Positions 6,680 through 12,917 of a DNA stretch of 15,970 nt are shown here, one piece after another. The position numbers and the translations under genes were made by a program. The first letter of the stretch is position 1; each line of letters opens with the position of its first letter. This stretch comes from Spirochaetaceae bacterium (GTDB lineage: Bacteria; Spirochaetota; Spirochaetia; DSM-2461). Under the pieces are notes generated by a model that saw only the letters and a program-made list of their open reading frames with translations, was not told the origin of the DNA and did not search any database. Location of the stretch: the NCBI GenBank assembly GCA_003246505.1, contig QKAI01000550.1, positions 1 through 15,970 of the forward strand, written 5' to 3'.

Positions 6680-8525
6680 GGGGGATCTCCCCCCCTTCGG
6701 GGAAGGTCATGGCCATAATGTAGTCGTTCTGATAATCCCGATGGCAGGAGAGCTCCAGATAGGAGATCTCCCGGCGGAGCTCCTCCGCCCGGGCCAGTTT
6801 GTGCCTGTCCAGGGCCATGAGGATCCCCCCTTTGCCGGAGCTGTTCCCCACCACCTCCACCCGGCCGGCGCAGGCCCCGGGGATGAGCCCGATGCGGATG
6901 GCGCTGACCTCCCGGAGCCAGAACCCGAAGCCCCCCGCCAGGTAGACCCGGCTGACATCCTCCAGGGAGATGCCCCTCTCCCTCAGGAGGGTGGTCACCG
7001 CCCCGGCGATGGCGGCCCGGGCCATCTGAACCTCCCGCACGTCCCGCTGGGTGAAGGTTATATGGGGGGCGACAAGAAAGGCCCGGTCCCCGTTGCCGTC
7101 CGTCACCAGGCGGGCCCGGAGGTCCTCCGGTAGATCGGCCAGCTCTTCCTCCTCCAGGAAGCGGCCCGTCTCGTCCACGATGCCCTTCTCCAGGAGAAGG
7201 GCCATCACGTCGATGATGCCGGTTCCGCAGAGGCCGACGGCCGGTTCTGAGGCGATGGTTTTGTAGGAGTATTCCTCCCCTTCCCACTCCACATGGCTCA
7301 CCGCCCCGGCCACGCCGGCCATCCCCGCGGAGATGTTGGCCCCTTCGAAGGCGGGCCCCGCCGCGCAGGAGCAGGCCAGGAGCCCCTCCCGGTTCCCCAG
7401 GACCAGTTCCCCGTTCGTGCCCAGATCCAGGAGCAGGGTGTGCTCCTCCCGGCTCTCCATCCCCGTAAAGAGGACGCCAGCCAGGATGTCGCTTCCTATG
7501 TAACCGGACAGGCAGGCGGGCAGGATGAGGGGCGTTTCTTCATAGCCCGGCAGGAAAAGATCCCCCCCCTTGAGAAAAAGGGTTTCCGAAATCAGGGGCG
7601 CGAAGGGGGCCCGGGCGATGCCCGAAGGGTTCAGGCCCGCCAGCAGGTGGATCATGGAAGGGTTGCCGCAGATGAGGAAGAGATCCGCCCGGAAGCCCTG
7701 GCGGATGGCGATCTCATCGGCCATGCGCGCCAGCTGGGAACCGATGATGTTTCCCATCTCCCGCCGATTGTCCTCTCCCTGCTCGGCGTACTCGATACGG
7801 CTTATGACGTCCCCCCCCCGGGCCCGCTGCCCGTTCATGGCGGCCACCGTATCCACCACTTCCCCCCGGTTCAAATCCACCAGGTAGAGGACCACCGTGG
7901 TCGTTCCCAGATCCACCACCCCCCCGTACAGGGGCGGCTCTCCCTGGGCGGGGGCCGGTTTGACCGCCACGACCCTCCCGTTCAGAATCAGAAGGGTCAG
8001 CCTGAGGGCCTCCTCTCCGGTCCGGCACGGGAGGGGGGCGATAAGGGAAAAGGGGAAATCCAGATGGTCAAACCCTCCCCGGGCCGCCTCTTCCCTGAGG
8101 GCGGTCAGGGTATCCCTCTGGTCTTCCAGGCTGGCAGGGGGTATGGTCAGGATAAGGGCTTTGAGAGGGGGATCTCCCCCCTCGAGGGAGAAGTGGTCCT
8201 GCTGGATAAGGGCCCCCTCCTCTCCCCTCCGCAGGGAGAGGGTCACCTCCCCCTCCGTGCGGAGCAGACAGGCCAGGCGGTATCCCCGCTCCCGTTCGTG
8301 GGGGGTCAGACTGCGCAGCTCCCTTTCCGTAAGGGGGGGCAGGTTCCCGCCCTCCACGATAACCTTGCACTTGCCGCAGGTTCCCTTGCCGCCGCAAGGG
8401 GCGTCCCCCGTCCACACACCCCGGTCCATAAGATTCTGGTAGAGGGTTCTCTGAGGATCATAGGAAAAGGATTGACCCTCTCCCCAATGCAGAATATGTT
8501 CCATGGAGGACATTTTAGCTCCCAT
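6672..8525 (-). CDS. RACo-like ferredoxin/ASKHA reductive activator of corrinoid proteins
   Basis: A 617-aa protein whose length and layout fit RACo and related activators, which use ATP hydrolysis to re-reduce inactive Co(II) corrinoid to Co(I). Residues 10-95 form a plant-type [2Fe-2S] domain with C44-x5-C50-x2-C53 and C86. After a linker, the ASKHA ATPase fold begins with phosphate loop VDLGTTT (204-210). Further motifs are CGNPSMIHLL (286-295), LLDLGTNGE (365-373), AAGPAFEGANISAGM (388-402), CGTGIID (433-439) and a later YLAGGFGFW. Start choice: ATG 8523-8525 has GAGGAA 6 bases upstream, but ATG 8511-8513 (residue 5) also has GGAG 6 bases upstream, so the protein may start four residues later. 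A nine-G tract on the coding strand lies at 7811-7819. It is followed by PocR-AraC and MetH-activation-like genes in overlapping frames. The specific corrinoid partner is unknown. Confidence 0.93.
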   Translation of the reverse strand: MGAKMSSMEHILHWGEGQSFSYDPQRTLYQNLMDRGVWTGDAPCGGKGTCGKCKVIVEGGNLPPLTERELRSLTPHERERGYRLACLLRTEGEVTLSLRRGEEGALIQQDHFSLEGGDPPLKALILTIPPASLEDQRDTLTALREEAARGGFDHLDFPFSLIAPLPCRTGEEALRLTLLILNGRVVAVKPAPAQGEPPLYGGVVDLGTTTVVLYLVDLNRGEVVDTVAAMNGQRARGGDVISRIEYAEQGEDNRREMGNIIGSQLARMADEIAIRQGFRADLFLICGNPSMIHLLAGLNPSGIARAPFAPLISETLFLKGGDLFLPGYEETPLILPACLSGYIGSDILAGVLFTGMESREEHTLLLDLGTNGELVLGNREGLLACSCAAGPAFEGANISAGMAGVAGAVSHVEWEGEEYSYKTIASEPAVGLCGTGIIDVMALLLEKGIVDETGRFLEEEELADLPEDLRARLVTDGNGDRAFLVAPHITFTQRDVREVQMARAAIAGAVTTLLRERGISLEDVSRVYLAGGFGFWLREVSAIRIGLIPGACAGRVEVVGNSSGKGGILMALDRHKLARAEELRREISYLELSCHRDYQNDYIMAMTFPEGGEIPLG

Positions 8526-8579
8526 TATTCCTCAATTATAGGATAATTTTAGGGGATTTTGTACTATTTTTTTTTGGCG
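8526..8579 (-). promoter_or_regulatory. Short AT-rich gap with possible promoter for the corrinoid/murG operon
   Basis: This 54-base gap between the membrane-protein gene and the RACo-like gene is strikingly A+T-rich for the window. On the minus strand it has a run of nine A, then a perfect TATAAT (8535-8540). With a 17-base spacer the -35 would be TACAAA, only 3/6. The -10 is so close to the ATG at 8525 that a transcript would better serve the ATG at 8513. I see no hairpin terminator for the upstream gene, so read-through from thrS is also possible. Confidence 0.4.
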
Positions 8580-9293
8580 TCAGGGGAGAACAACCGGGTT
8601 GAGGGTTGCCAGAATCAGTTCGCCCTTCCCGTTACGGGTCAGCCAGTAGGTATAGAAAAGGTTGTTTTCGATTGGCCCGTAGTACAGGGTTTCCTGCTTC
8701 ATGCCCGGACGTTCCCTCAAGTCGGGCCGGGGCAGGGTCAGTTCCACCAGGGGGCTCTCTCCTTCCGGACCGGTGAAACCGATGGGATACTCCCGGGGGG
8801 TGAGAAAAAAGAGACGCCAGTCCCAGTCAACCCGGCGCACCGCCAGATAGTCGCCGCAGCCGGTCAGGGTGGACTCCCTCCCGTCACGGTAACGCAGGGA
8901 GTAGCTGCGCCCCTCCTCCGTGGGGGGATAGCAGGTGATGCTGACCGGATAGATCCCCTCCTCCAGGGAGAAGACCCCCGAGGATCCCCAGACGATGGGA
9001 ATCAGGGAGGCCATGAAAATGGTCAGGGGCACCAGGAGGGCCAGCCTGAGGGAGATGACAAAGAAGAAGAGGGTCAGGGGCAGATAGAAGGGGAGCACCC
9101 GTTTCCGGAAGAAATCGGGCACTATGAAGTCGGTATAGATGAAGGCGCCCCCCAGGGCGATCAGAAAGAGGGAGAGTCCGGCCATGAGCCAGACCCGGCT
9201 CCGTCCCCTTCTGACCAGGGAGGACAGGGTCAGCCCCAGGCCCAGGGCGGCGAAAAAGAGCCACCCGTAGGGGGAACCTTCATTCATGGGCAT
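8580..9293 (-). CDS. Unrecognised membrane protein with C-terminal extracytoplasmic domain
   Basis: A 237-aa protein that I do not recognise. The N-terminal half has about four hydrophobic segments (roughly 10-28, 33-53, 66-82 and 83-102). From about 105 the sequence becomes soluble, with many aromatic and Gly/Pro turns and a short Tyr-rich stretch near residue 205. The C-terminal half therefore probably folds as a domain outside the membrane, although topology cannot be fixed by eye. It starts 3 bases after the thrS stop, so the two are very likely co-transcribed and both under T-box control. No Shine-Dalgarno precedes the ATG at 9291-9293; a second ATG two codons later is possible. The reading frame is convincing from codon use and from its fit between neighbours. 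Confidence 0.75.
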   Translation of the reverse strand: MPMNEGSPYGWLFFAALGLGLTLSSLVRRGRSRVWLMAGLSLFLIALGGAFIYTDFIVPDFFRKRVLPFYLPLTLFFFVISLRLALLVPLTIFMASLIPIVWGSSGVFSLEEGIYPVSITCYPPTEEGRSYSLRYRDGRESTLTGCGDYLAVRRVDWDWRLFFLTPREYPIGFTGPEGESPLVELTLPRPDLRERPGMKQETLYYGPIENNLFYTYWLTRNGKGELILATLNPVVLP

Positions 9294-9296
9294 GGG

Positions 9297-11060
9297 TCAG
9301 GGCATGGCCTTGGCGGCGATCTTCTCCTGAACCAGGGCTATCGCTTCGTCCAGGGTCAGGCCGTTGATCTGCTCGCCGGTGCGGGTCCGGATGCTCACCT
9401 TCCCCTCCTCCTGCTCATTGGCGCCCAGAACGAACATGTAGGGGATCTTCTGGGTCTGGGCTTCCCGGATCTTGGCGTTCATCCTGTCGTCGCCCAGGTC
9501 CTTCTCGGCCCTTATGCCCGCGGCCCGCAGCTTCTTCCACACCCCGTCGGCGTAGTCGTCGAAGTTGTGCCCCACGGGAATGACCTGGGCCTGGACGGGA
9601 CTCAGCCAGACCGGGAAGGCCCCGCCGTAGTTCTCGATCATGACGCCGAAGAACCGATCCAGGGATCCGAGCTGGGCCCGGTGGACCATGAAGGGCCGCT
9701 TCTCCCTGCCGTCGGTGTCCACAAAGGTCATGTTAAAGCGCTCGGGCAGATTAAAGTCGAACTGGATGGTGGAGAGCTGCCACTCCCGGCCCATGGAGTC
9801 CTTGACCTTCAGGTCGATCTTGGGTCCGTAGAAGGCGCCGCCCCCCTCGTCGATGCCGTACTCCAGGCCCTCCTTCTCTATGGCCTTCTTAAGGGCCTCC
9901 TGGGCGGATTCCCAATCGGAGACATCCCCCACGCACTTCCCCTCCGGGCGGGTGCTCAGGTAGGCGGAGATATTGTCGAATCCGAAGGACTTGAGCATGT
10001 AGAGGCTGAAGCGCAGGACCTCGGTGATCTCCCCGTCCATCTGGTCCGGGGTGCAGATGATGTGGGCGTCGTCCTGTGTAAAGCCCCGGACCCGGGTCAG
10101 GCCGTGGAGGGTGCCCGACTTCTCGTAACGGTAGACCGTTCCCAGCTCGGCCCAGCGGCAGGGCAGGTCCCGGTAGGACTTCTTCCCCTCGTTGTAGATC
10201 ATGATATGGAAGGGACAGTTCATGGGCTTGCAGTAGTAGTCCGACTTGTCCATCTCCATGGGGTTGTACATGCTCTCCTTGTAGAAATCCAGGTGCCCCG
10301 AGGTCTCCCAGAGCCAGCTCTTTCCCACATGGGGGGTGAAGACGATCTCGTAGCCGTTCTTGTAATGCTCTTCCCGCCAGAAGTTCTCCACGGCCACGCG
10401 CATGCGGCCCCCCTTGGGGTGCCAGTAAACCAGGCCGGGGCCGGCGTCCTCGTGGAGGCTGAACAGGTCCTGCTCCTTGCCGATGCGCCGGTGGTCCCGC
10501 TTCTTGAGCTCCTCCAGATGGTCAAGGTGCTCCTTGAGGAGCTTCGGATCCCCGAAGGCGGTGGCGTAGATTCTCTGCAGCATGGGCCGCTTCTCGTCCC
10601 CCCGCCAGTAGGCTCCGGCGATGGAGAGGAGCTTGAAGGCCTGGGGGTTGAGCCGGGATGTGTCCTCCACGTGGGGACCCCGGCAGAGATCGGTGAAATC
10701 CCCCAGATGGTAGAGGGAGATGACCTCGTCCTCGGGGAGCTCGTTGATGAGCTCCACCTTATAGGGCTGGTCGGCGAAGAGTTCCAGGGCCTTCGCCCGG
10801 GAGACCTCTTCCCGCTCTATGGGGTGGTTCTCCCTGATGATCCCCTTCATATTCTCGGAGATCACCTCCAGGTCCTCCTCGCTCAGGGACCGGGGAAGAT
10901 CGAAATCGTAGTAGAATCCGTTCTCGATGGCGGGGCCGATGGCGATCTTCGCCTCGGGGAAGAGTTTCAGAACTCCCGCCGCCATCACGTGGGCCATGGA
11001 GTGGCGCATGGTGGCCAGTTTCTCCAGCTTTTTCTGTTCCTTGGATGACAATTCTGCCAT
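9297..11060 (-). CDS. thrS: Threonyl-tRNA synthetase lacking the TGS domain
   Basis: ThrRS charges tRNA-Thr in the cytoplasm. At 587 aa it is about 55 residues shorter than the roughly 640-aa standard form, because it opens almost directly in the editing domain without the N-terminal TGS domain. Editing motifs are present: H20-x3-H24 (RHSMAH), and C126 with H130 in DLCRGPH. The class II core follows, with motif 2 around TVYRYEKSGTLHGLTRVRGF (308-327), zinc ligands C282, H333 and H460, and a C-terminal anticodon domain from about 485. The start is fixed by a consensus AGGAGGT (11069-11075) 8 bases before ATG. It is preceded by a T-box leader with a Thr specifier, and followed after 3 bases by a membrane-protein gene. 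The function is certain; loss of TGS is seen directly, and full editing function is inferred from retained residues. Confidence 0.98.
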   Translation of the reverse strand: MAELSSKEQKKLEKLATMRHSMAHVMAAGVLKLFPEAKIAIGPAIENGFYYDFDLPRSLSEEDLEVISENMKGIIRENHPIEREEVSRAKALELFADQPYKVELINELPEDEVISLYHLGDFTDLCRGPHVEDTSRLNPQAFKLLSIAGAYWRGDEKRPMLQRIYATAFGDPKLLKEHLDHLEELKKRDHRRIGKEQDLFSLHEDAGPGLVYWHPKGGRMRVAVENFWREEHYKNGYEIVFTPHVGKSWLWETSGHLDFYKESMYNPMEMDKSDYYCKPMNCPFHIMIYNEGKKSYRDLPCRWAELGTVYRYEKSGTLHGLTRVRGFTQDDAHIICTPDQMDGEITEVLRFSLYMLKSFGFDNISAYLSTRPEGKCVGDVSDWESAQEALKKAIEKEGLEYGIDEGGGAFYGPKIDLKVKDSMGREWQLSTIQFDFNLPERFNMTFVDTDGREKRPFMVHRAQLGSLDRFFGVMIENYGGAFPVWLSPVQAQVIPVGHNFDDYADGVWKKLRAAGIRAEKDLGDDRMNAKIREAQTQKIPYMFVLGANEQEEGKVSIRTRTGEQINGLTLDEAIALVQEKIAAKAMP

Positions 11061-11068
11061 AACTAAGT

Positions 11069-11075
11069 ACCTCCT
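11069..11075 (-). promoter_or_regulatory. Strong Shine-Dalgarno of thrS
   Basis: AGGAGGT on the minus strand, 8 bases before the thrS ATG. It lies downstream of the T-box terminator, so it is freely available once transcription has passed the leader; control is therefore transcriptional rather than by sequestering this site. It also decides the short ThrRS start. Confidence 0.9.
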
Positions 11076-11113
11076 GCGGGGGCCCTAAGGAATCCACGGA
11101 CGCCCCGTGGGCG

Positions 11114-11187
11114 AAAAAAAGGAGAACAGCTCCCTTCCCCGCCCTTAGTAAAAAACTAACAAAGGACGAAGAACGCAACGGTTCTCC
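11114..11187 (-). terminator. Rho-independent terminator of the thrS T-box
   Basis: GGAGAAC (11181-11187) can pair perfectly with GTTCTCC (11121-11127), followed at once by seven T on the minus strand (11114-11120). The loop holds a secondary hairpin built on TTAGT/ACTAA. The 5' arm is also part of the antiterminator, so the two structures exclude each other, which is the classic T-box switch. Confidence 0.92.
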
Positions 11188-11429
11188 GCGGTACCACCTT
11201 TTTTCGCCGAAGCCAGTGTATGGCACTCCGACGCACTTAGCTCCCCCTTGTCGCGGGGTAACGGCGCGGTCTACTAGCGTTACAGTACTCTGCGACAGCG
11301 TTCGGCGCGCGGCTCGGGAGTGGTTTTCGGAACTCTTCCGCCGGTCTTCTTCCAGCCCGTTCCCCGAAGGGAATCCGGAAGACCTCTCTTGGACGGGGGG
11401 CTGTACCTACTCGTCTCCTTCAATGCCTT
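11114..11429 (-). ncRNA. T-box riboswitch, threonine-specific, upstream of thrS
   Basis: This untranslated leader binds uncharged tRNA and permits thrS transcription when tRNA-Thr is not aminoacylated. Reading the minus strand, Stem I begins near GACGAGTAGG, with the AGTA motif at 11408-11411, followed by an AGAGAG segment. On its 3' side, GAAAACCACTC carries the specifier ACC (11322-11324), a threonine codon followed by A, as expected. The conserved T-box GGTGGTACCGCGG is at 11186-11198. The antiterminator pairs AAAGG (11197-11201) with CCTTT (11161-11165) and CGGAGAAC (11181-11188) with GTTCTTCG (11167-11174). The terminator reuses the GGAGAAC arm. The leader fills the 400 bases between thrS and the GNAT gene, where no protein gene is credible. 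The transcript start is inferred from the promoter. Confidence 0.95.
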
Positions 11430-11435
11430 ACTACT

Positions 11436-11464
11436 TATATACGGATTTTCTACGGAAAAGTCAA
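11436..11464 (-). promoter_or_regulatory. thrS promoter, overlapping the end of the GNAT gene
   Basis: Minus-strand -35 TTGACT (11459-11464), 17-base spacer, -10 TATATA (11436-11441). TATAAG, two bases further along, is an alternative -10. The predicted transcript starts near 11429, just ahead of T-box Stem I. The -35 box lies over the GNAT stop codon (11461-11463), so GNAT transcription could run through into the T-box leader. Confidence 0.8.
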
Positions 11465-11892
11465 GGAATTTTACCGTACACCGCCTCATCAATTAGGGCG
11501 TATCCGTTCTTTTCGTAAAAGCGGCGGGCCCCTTCATTGGCTCTGCCCGTTTCCAGGCGTATTTCACTGACCGGGACAGCCCTTGCCATTGCCTCTATCT
11601 CCCTCAAAAGACCGGTGGCGATGCCCCGTTTCCGGAAATCCGTCCTGACGAAGAGTTCCCCGATAACCATGACCGGCTCCTCATAGCAGAAAGAGGAGAG
11701 AAGGCAGGCGCAGAGAAAACCATAAAGGACACCCCTGCCGCCGGCGACGAGTACAATTTCACCGTGATTCTCCAGACTTAACCGGATCTCCTCCGGAGTC
11801 CTGACCACGCCGTTGAAGAGACGGTTCATCTCGGACAGCTGCTCCCCGTCCTCCGGAGACGCCCTCCTGATGCTCGACGGGGGATCATGCAT
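11461..11892 (-). CDS. GNAT-family N-acetyltransferase
   Basis: A soluble 143-aa acetyl-CoA-dependent acetyltransferase. The acetyl-CoA-binding motif A is GELFVRTDFRKRGIATGLL (78-96), with the R-x-x-G-x-A signature RKRGIA. The family's C-terminal ANEGARRFYEKNGY segment lies at 118-131. The substrate cannot be deduced. Start choice: the frame stays open to 12018, but that would overlap the divergent Rrf2 start and pass through both promoters. ATG 11890-11892 follows GGGAAAA and lies just downstream of a good promoter (TTGCCC, 17 bases, TACAAT). ATG 11899-11901 is the alternative and would be nearly leaderless. The gene diverges from the Rrf2 pair and ends inside the thrS promoter. The family is sure, the exact start less so. 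Confidence 0.88.
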   Translation of the reverse strand: MHDPPSSIRRASPEDGEQLSEMNRLFNGVVRTPEEIRLSLENHGEIVLVAGGRGVLYGFLCACLLSSFCYEEPVMVIGELFVRTDFRKRGIATGLLREIEAMARAVPVSEIRLETGRANEGARRFYEKNGYALIDEAVYGKIP

Positions 11893-11906
11893 TTTTCCCA
11901 TGGCCC

Positions 11907-11935
11907 ATTGTAACTCCGGACGGGGAAAAGGGCAA
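11907..11935 (-). promoter_or_regulatory. Probable promoter of the GNAT gene
   Basis: Minus-strand -35 TTGCCC (11930-11935, 4/6), 17-base spacer, -10 TACAAT (11907-11912, 5/6). Transcription would begin near 11900, favouring the GNAT start at 11892. It lies about 20 bases from the divergent Rrf2 promoter, so a factor bound here could affect both. Confidence 0.6.
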
Positions 11936-11955
11936 TCAGCACAGGTTGCCGGGAC

Positions 11956-11984
11956 TTGACTTGATGGGCCTTGGGATATGTAAT
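11956..11984 (+). promoter_or_regulatory. Probable promoter of the tandem Rrf2 operon
   Basis: TTGACT (11956-11961, 5/6), 17-base spacer, TGTAAT (11979-11984, 5/6). The predicted start, near 11991, leaves only about 11 bases of leader before TTG 12002, which would contain the AGAGGTGA ribosome site. I do not see the ACTAGTA dyad of the cysK and trans-sulfuration upstream regions here. Confidence 0.65.
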
Positions 11985-12001
11985 AGAGGCAGAGGTGATT
12001 T

Positions 12002-12427
12002 TTGAAGATATCCACCAAGGGCAGGTACGGACTGGAAGCACTCGCCGACCTGGCTTTCCATTCGGAAGGAGAGCCGGTGAGCCTGCGGGAAGTGGCCCGG
12101 CGCTGTTCCCTCTCCCAAACCTATATTCTGCAGATATTCCTCATACTCAGAAGGGCGGGGTTCGTTAAAAGCATACGGGGAGTACAGGGGGGGTATGTGC
12201 TGGGCGCCCCTCCCGAAGGGATCCTCCTGCTGGATGTGCTGGAAGCCCTGGAGGGCCCCCTTGTCCCGGAGGACTTTCTCTCCGGCGACGGACAGGAAAG
12301 GGGCTTCTGGGAGGGACTGGCCTGTCATATGAAGGAGGCCCTGTCATCCTTGACCCTGGAGGACGTGCTGGAGTGCTGCCGCTCCCTGCCAGTCCGGGAG
12401 CCGGGCAGAATGGATTTCGTCATATGA
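12002..12427 (+). CDS. Rrf2-family transcriptional regulator, CymR-like (first of tandem pair)
   Basis: A 141-aa winged-helix repressor-type protein. The N-terminus MKISTKGRYGLEAL, the recognition region LREVARRCSLSQTYILQIF (28-46), the wing KSIRGVQGGYVLG (56-68) and LEGPLVPEDF (83-92) closely recall Bacillus CymR as I remember it, down to the C-terminal hydrophobic end. CymR represses cysteine-synthesis genes and works together with CysK. Cysteines are C35, C108, C125 and C126, without the three-Cys spacing that holds an Fe-S cluster in IscR, so an Fe-S sensor is unlikely. The start is TTG at 12002 with AGAGGTGA just upstream; it gives the canonical family N-terminus. Its TGA overlaps the next gene's ATG (ATGA, 12424-12427). 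Targets are inferred from the adjacent trans-sulfuration gene and cysK. Confidence 0.92.
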   Translation: MKISTKGRYGLEALADLAFHSEGEPVSLREVARRCSLSQTYILQIFLILRRAGFVKSIRGVQGGYVLGAPPEGILLLDVLEALEGPLVPEDFLSGDGQERGFWEGLACHMKEALSSLTLEDVLECCRSLPVREPGRMDFVI

Positions 12428-12861
12428 AATTTTCCGCCCGGTCCCGTTACGGCCTCAGGGCCCTCATCGATCTTTCCCTCAACTCCCTGAACGGCCCGGT
12501 CACCCTGACCAGCATAGCGGAAAGGCAGGATATTCCGGAAAACTACCTGGAGCAGATTTTCTCATCCCTCAGGAAAGCCGGTCTCATCAGGAGCATCAAA
12601 GGGGCCCAGGGGGGGTATCAGCTCTCCCTGCCGGCGGAGAAGACCTCCGTCGGTGATGTGCTGAGGACTCTGGAAGGCTCTCTGGACCTTTTTGATGAGA
12701 ATCCCACAGGGAACAGCCATATCCAGCAATGCCTCAAGGGGCTTCTCTGGGACAGAATGAACCGCGCCCTGGAGGAGTACGCCGACTCCCAGACCCTTCA
12801 GGACCTGATAGACGATTTCTACCGCCGGGGCACGAATGATTTCCTTATGTACGATATCTAG
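12424..12861 (+). CDS. Rrf2-family transcriptional regulator, CymR-like (second of tandem pair)
   Basis: A 145-aa Rrf2 protein clearly related to the preceding one: MKFSARSRYGLRAL, TSIAERQDIPENYLEQIFSSL (29-49), the wing RSIKGAQGGYQLS (56-68) and DVLRTLEGSL (78-87), ending in MYDI. It has a single cysteine, C103, so it cannot carry an IscR-type cluster and differs here from its four-Cys neighbour. The chosen ATG (12424) gives the family N-terminus and overlaps the first gene's stop; an in-frame ATG at 12373 lies inside the first gene and adds residues foreign to the family. The trans-sulfuration enzyme gene starts 56 bases downstream in the same direction. The two proteins may form separate homodimers or a heterodimer; the sequence cannot tell. 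Confidence 0.92.
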   Translation: MKFSARSRYGLRALIDLSLNSLNGPVTLTSIAERQDIPENYLEQIFSSLRKAGLIRSIKGAQGGYQLSLPAEKTSVGDVLRTLEGSLDLFDENPTGNSHIQQCLKGLLWDRMNRALEEYADSQTLQDLIDDFYRRGTNDFLMYDI

Positions 12862-12868
12862 GGCAACC

Positions 12869-12888
12869 GATACACTAGTATATTGATA
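12869..12888 (+). promoter_or_regulatory. Candidate operator before the trans-sulfuration gene
   Basis: In the 56-base gap after the second Rrf2 gene, ATACACTAGTATAT is an imperfect 14-base dyad (one mismatched pair) centred on ACTAGT (12874-12879), running into TTGATA. The ACTAGTA core also occurs within the inverted repeat of the cysK promoter. I see no convincing complete promoter here. A role as a CymR-like binding site is inference from this resemblance and the neighbours. Confidence 0.4.
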
Positions 12889-12917
12889 GCATTTGTTTTG
12901 TTTGTTAGGATGGCATC

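Noticed and set aside
8559..11048. 829-codon open frame on the plus strand
   Set aside because: Antisense to thrS and the membrane-protein gene, with biased composition and no recognisable domain. ThrRS on the minus strand is unambiguous.
11221..11236. TGGCAC resembling a sigma-54 -24 element
   Set aside because: The -12 half (TTGC at the right distance) is missing, and the bases belong to the T-box leader.
11216..11518. 100-codon plus-strand and 70-codon minus-strand frames over the thrS leader
   Set aside because: The region is fully explained by the T-box RNA; neither frame has a ribosome site or a known motif.
11893..12018. Upstream extension of the GNAT gene to 12018
   Set aside because: It would cross both divergent promoters and overlap the Rrf2 start; the added residues are not part of a GNAT fold.
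12002..12861. IscR-type Fe-S sensing by the Rrf2 pair
   Set aside because: Neither protein has the three closely spaced cysteines needed; the second has only one cysteine.
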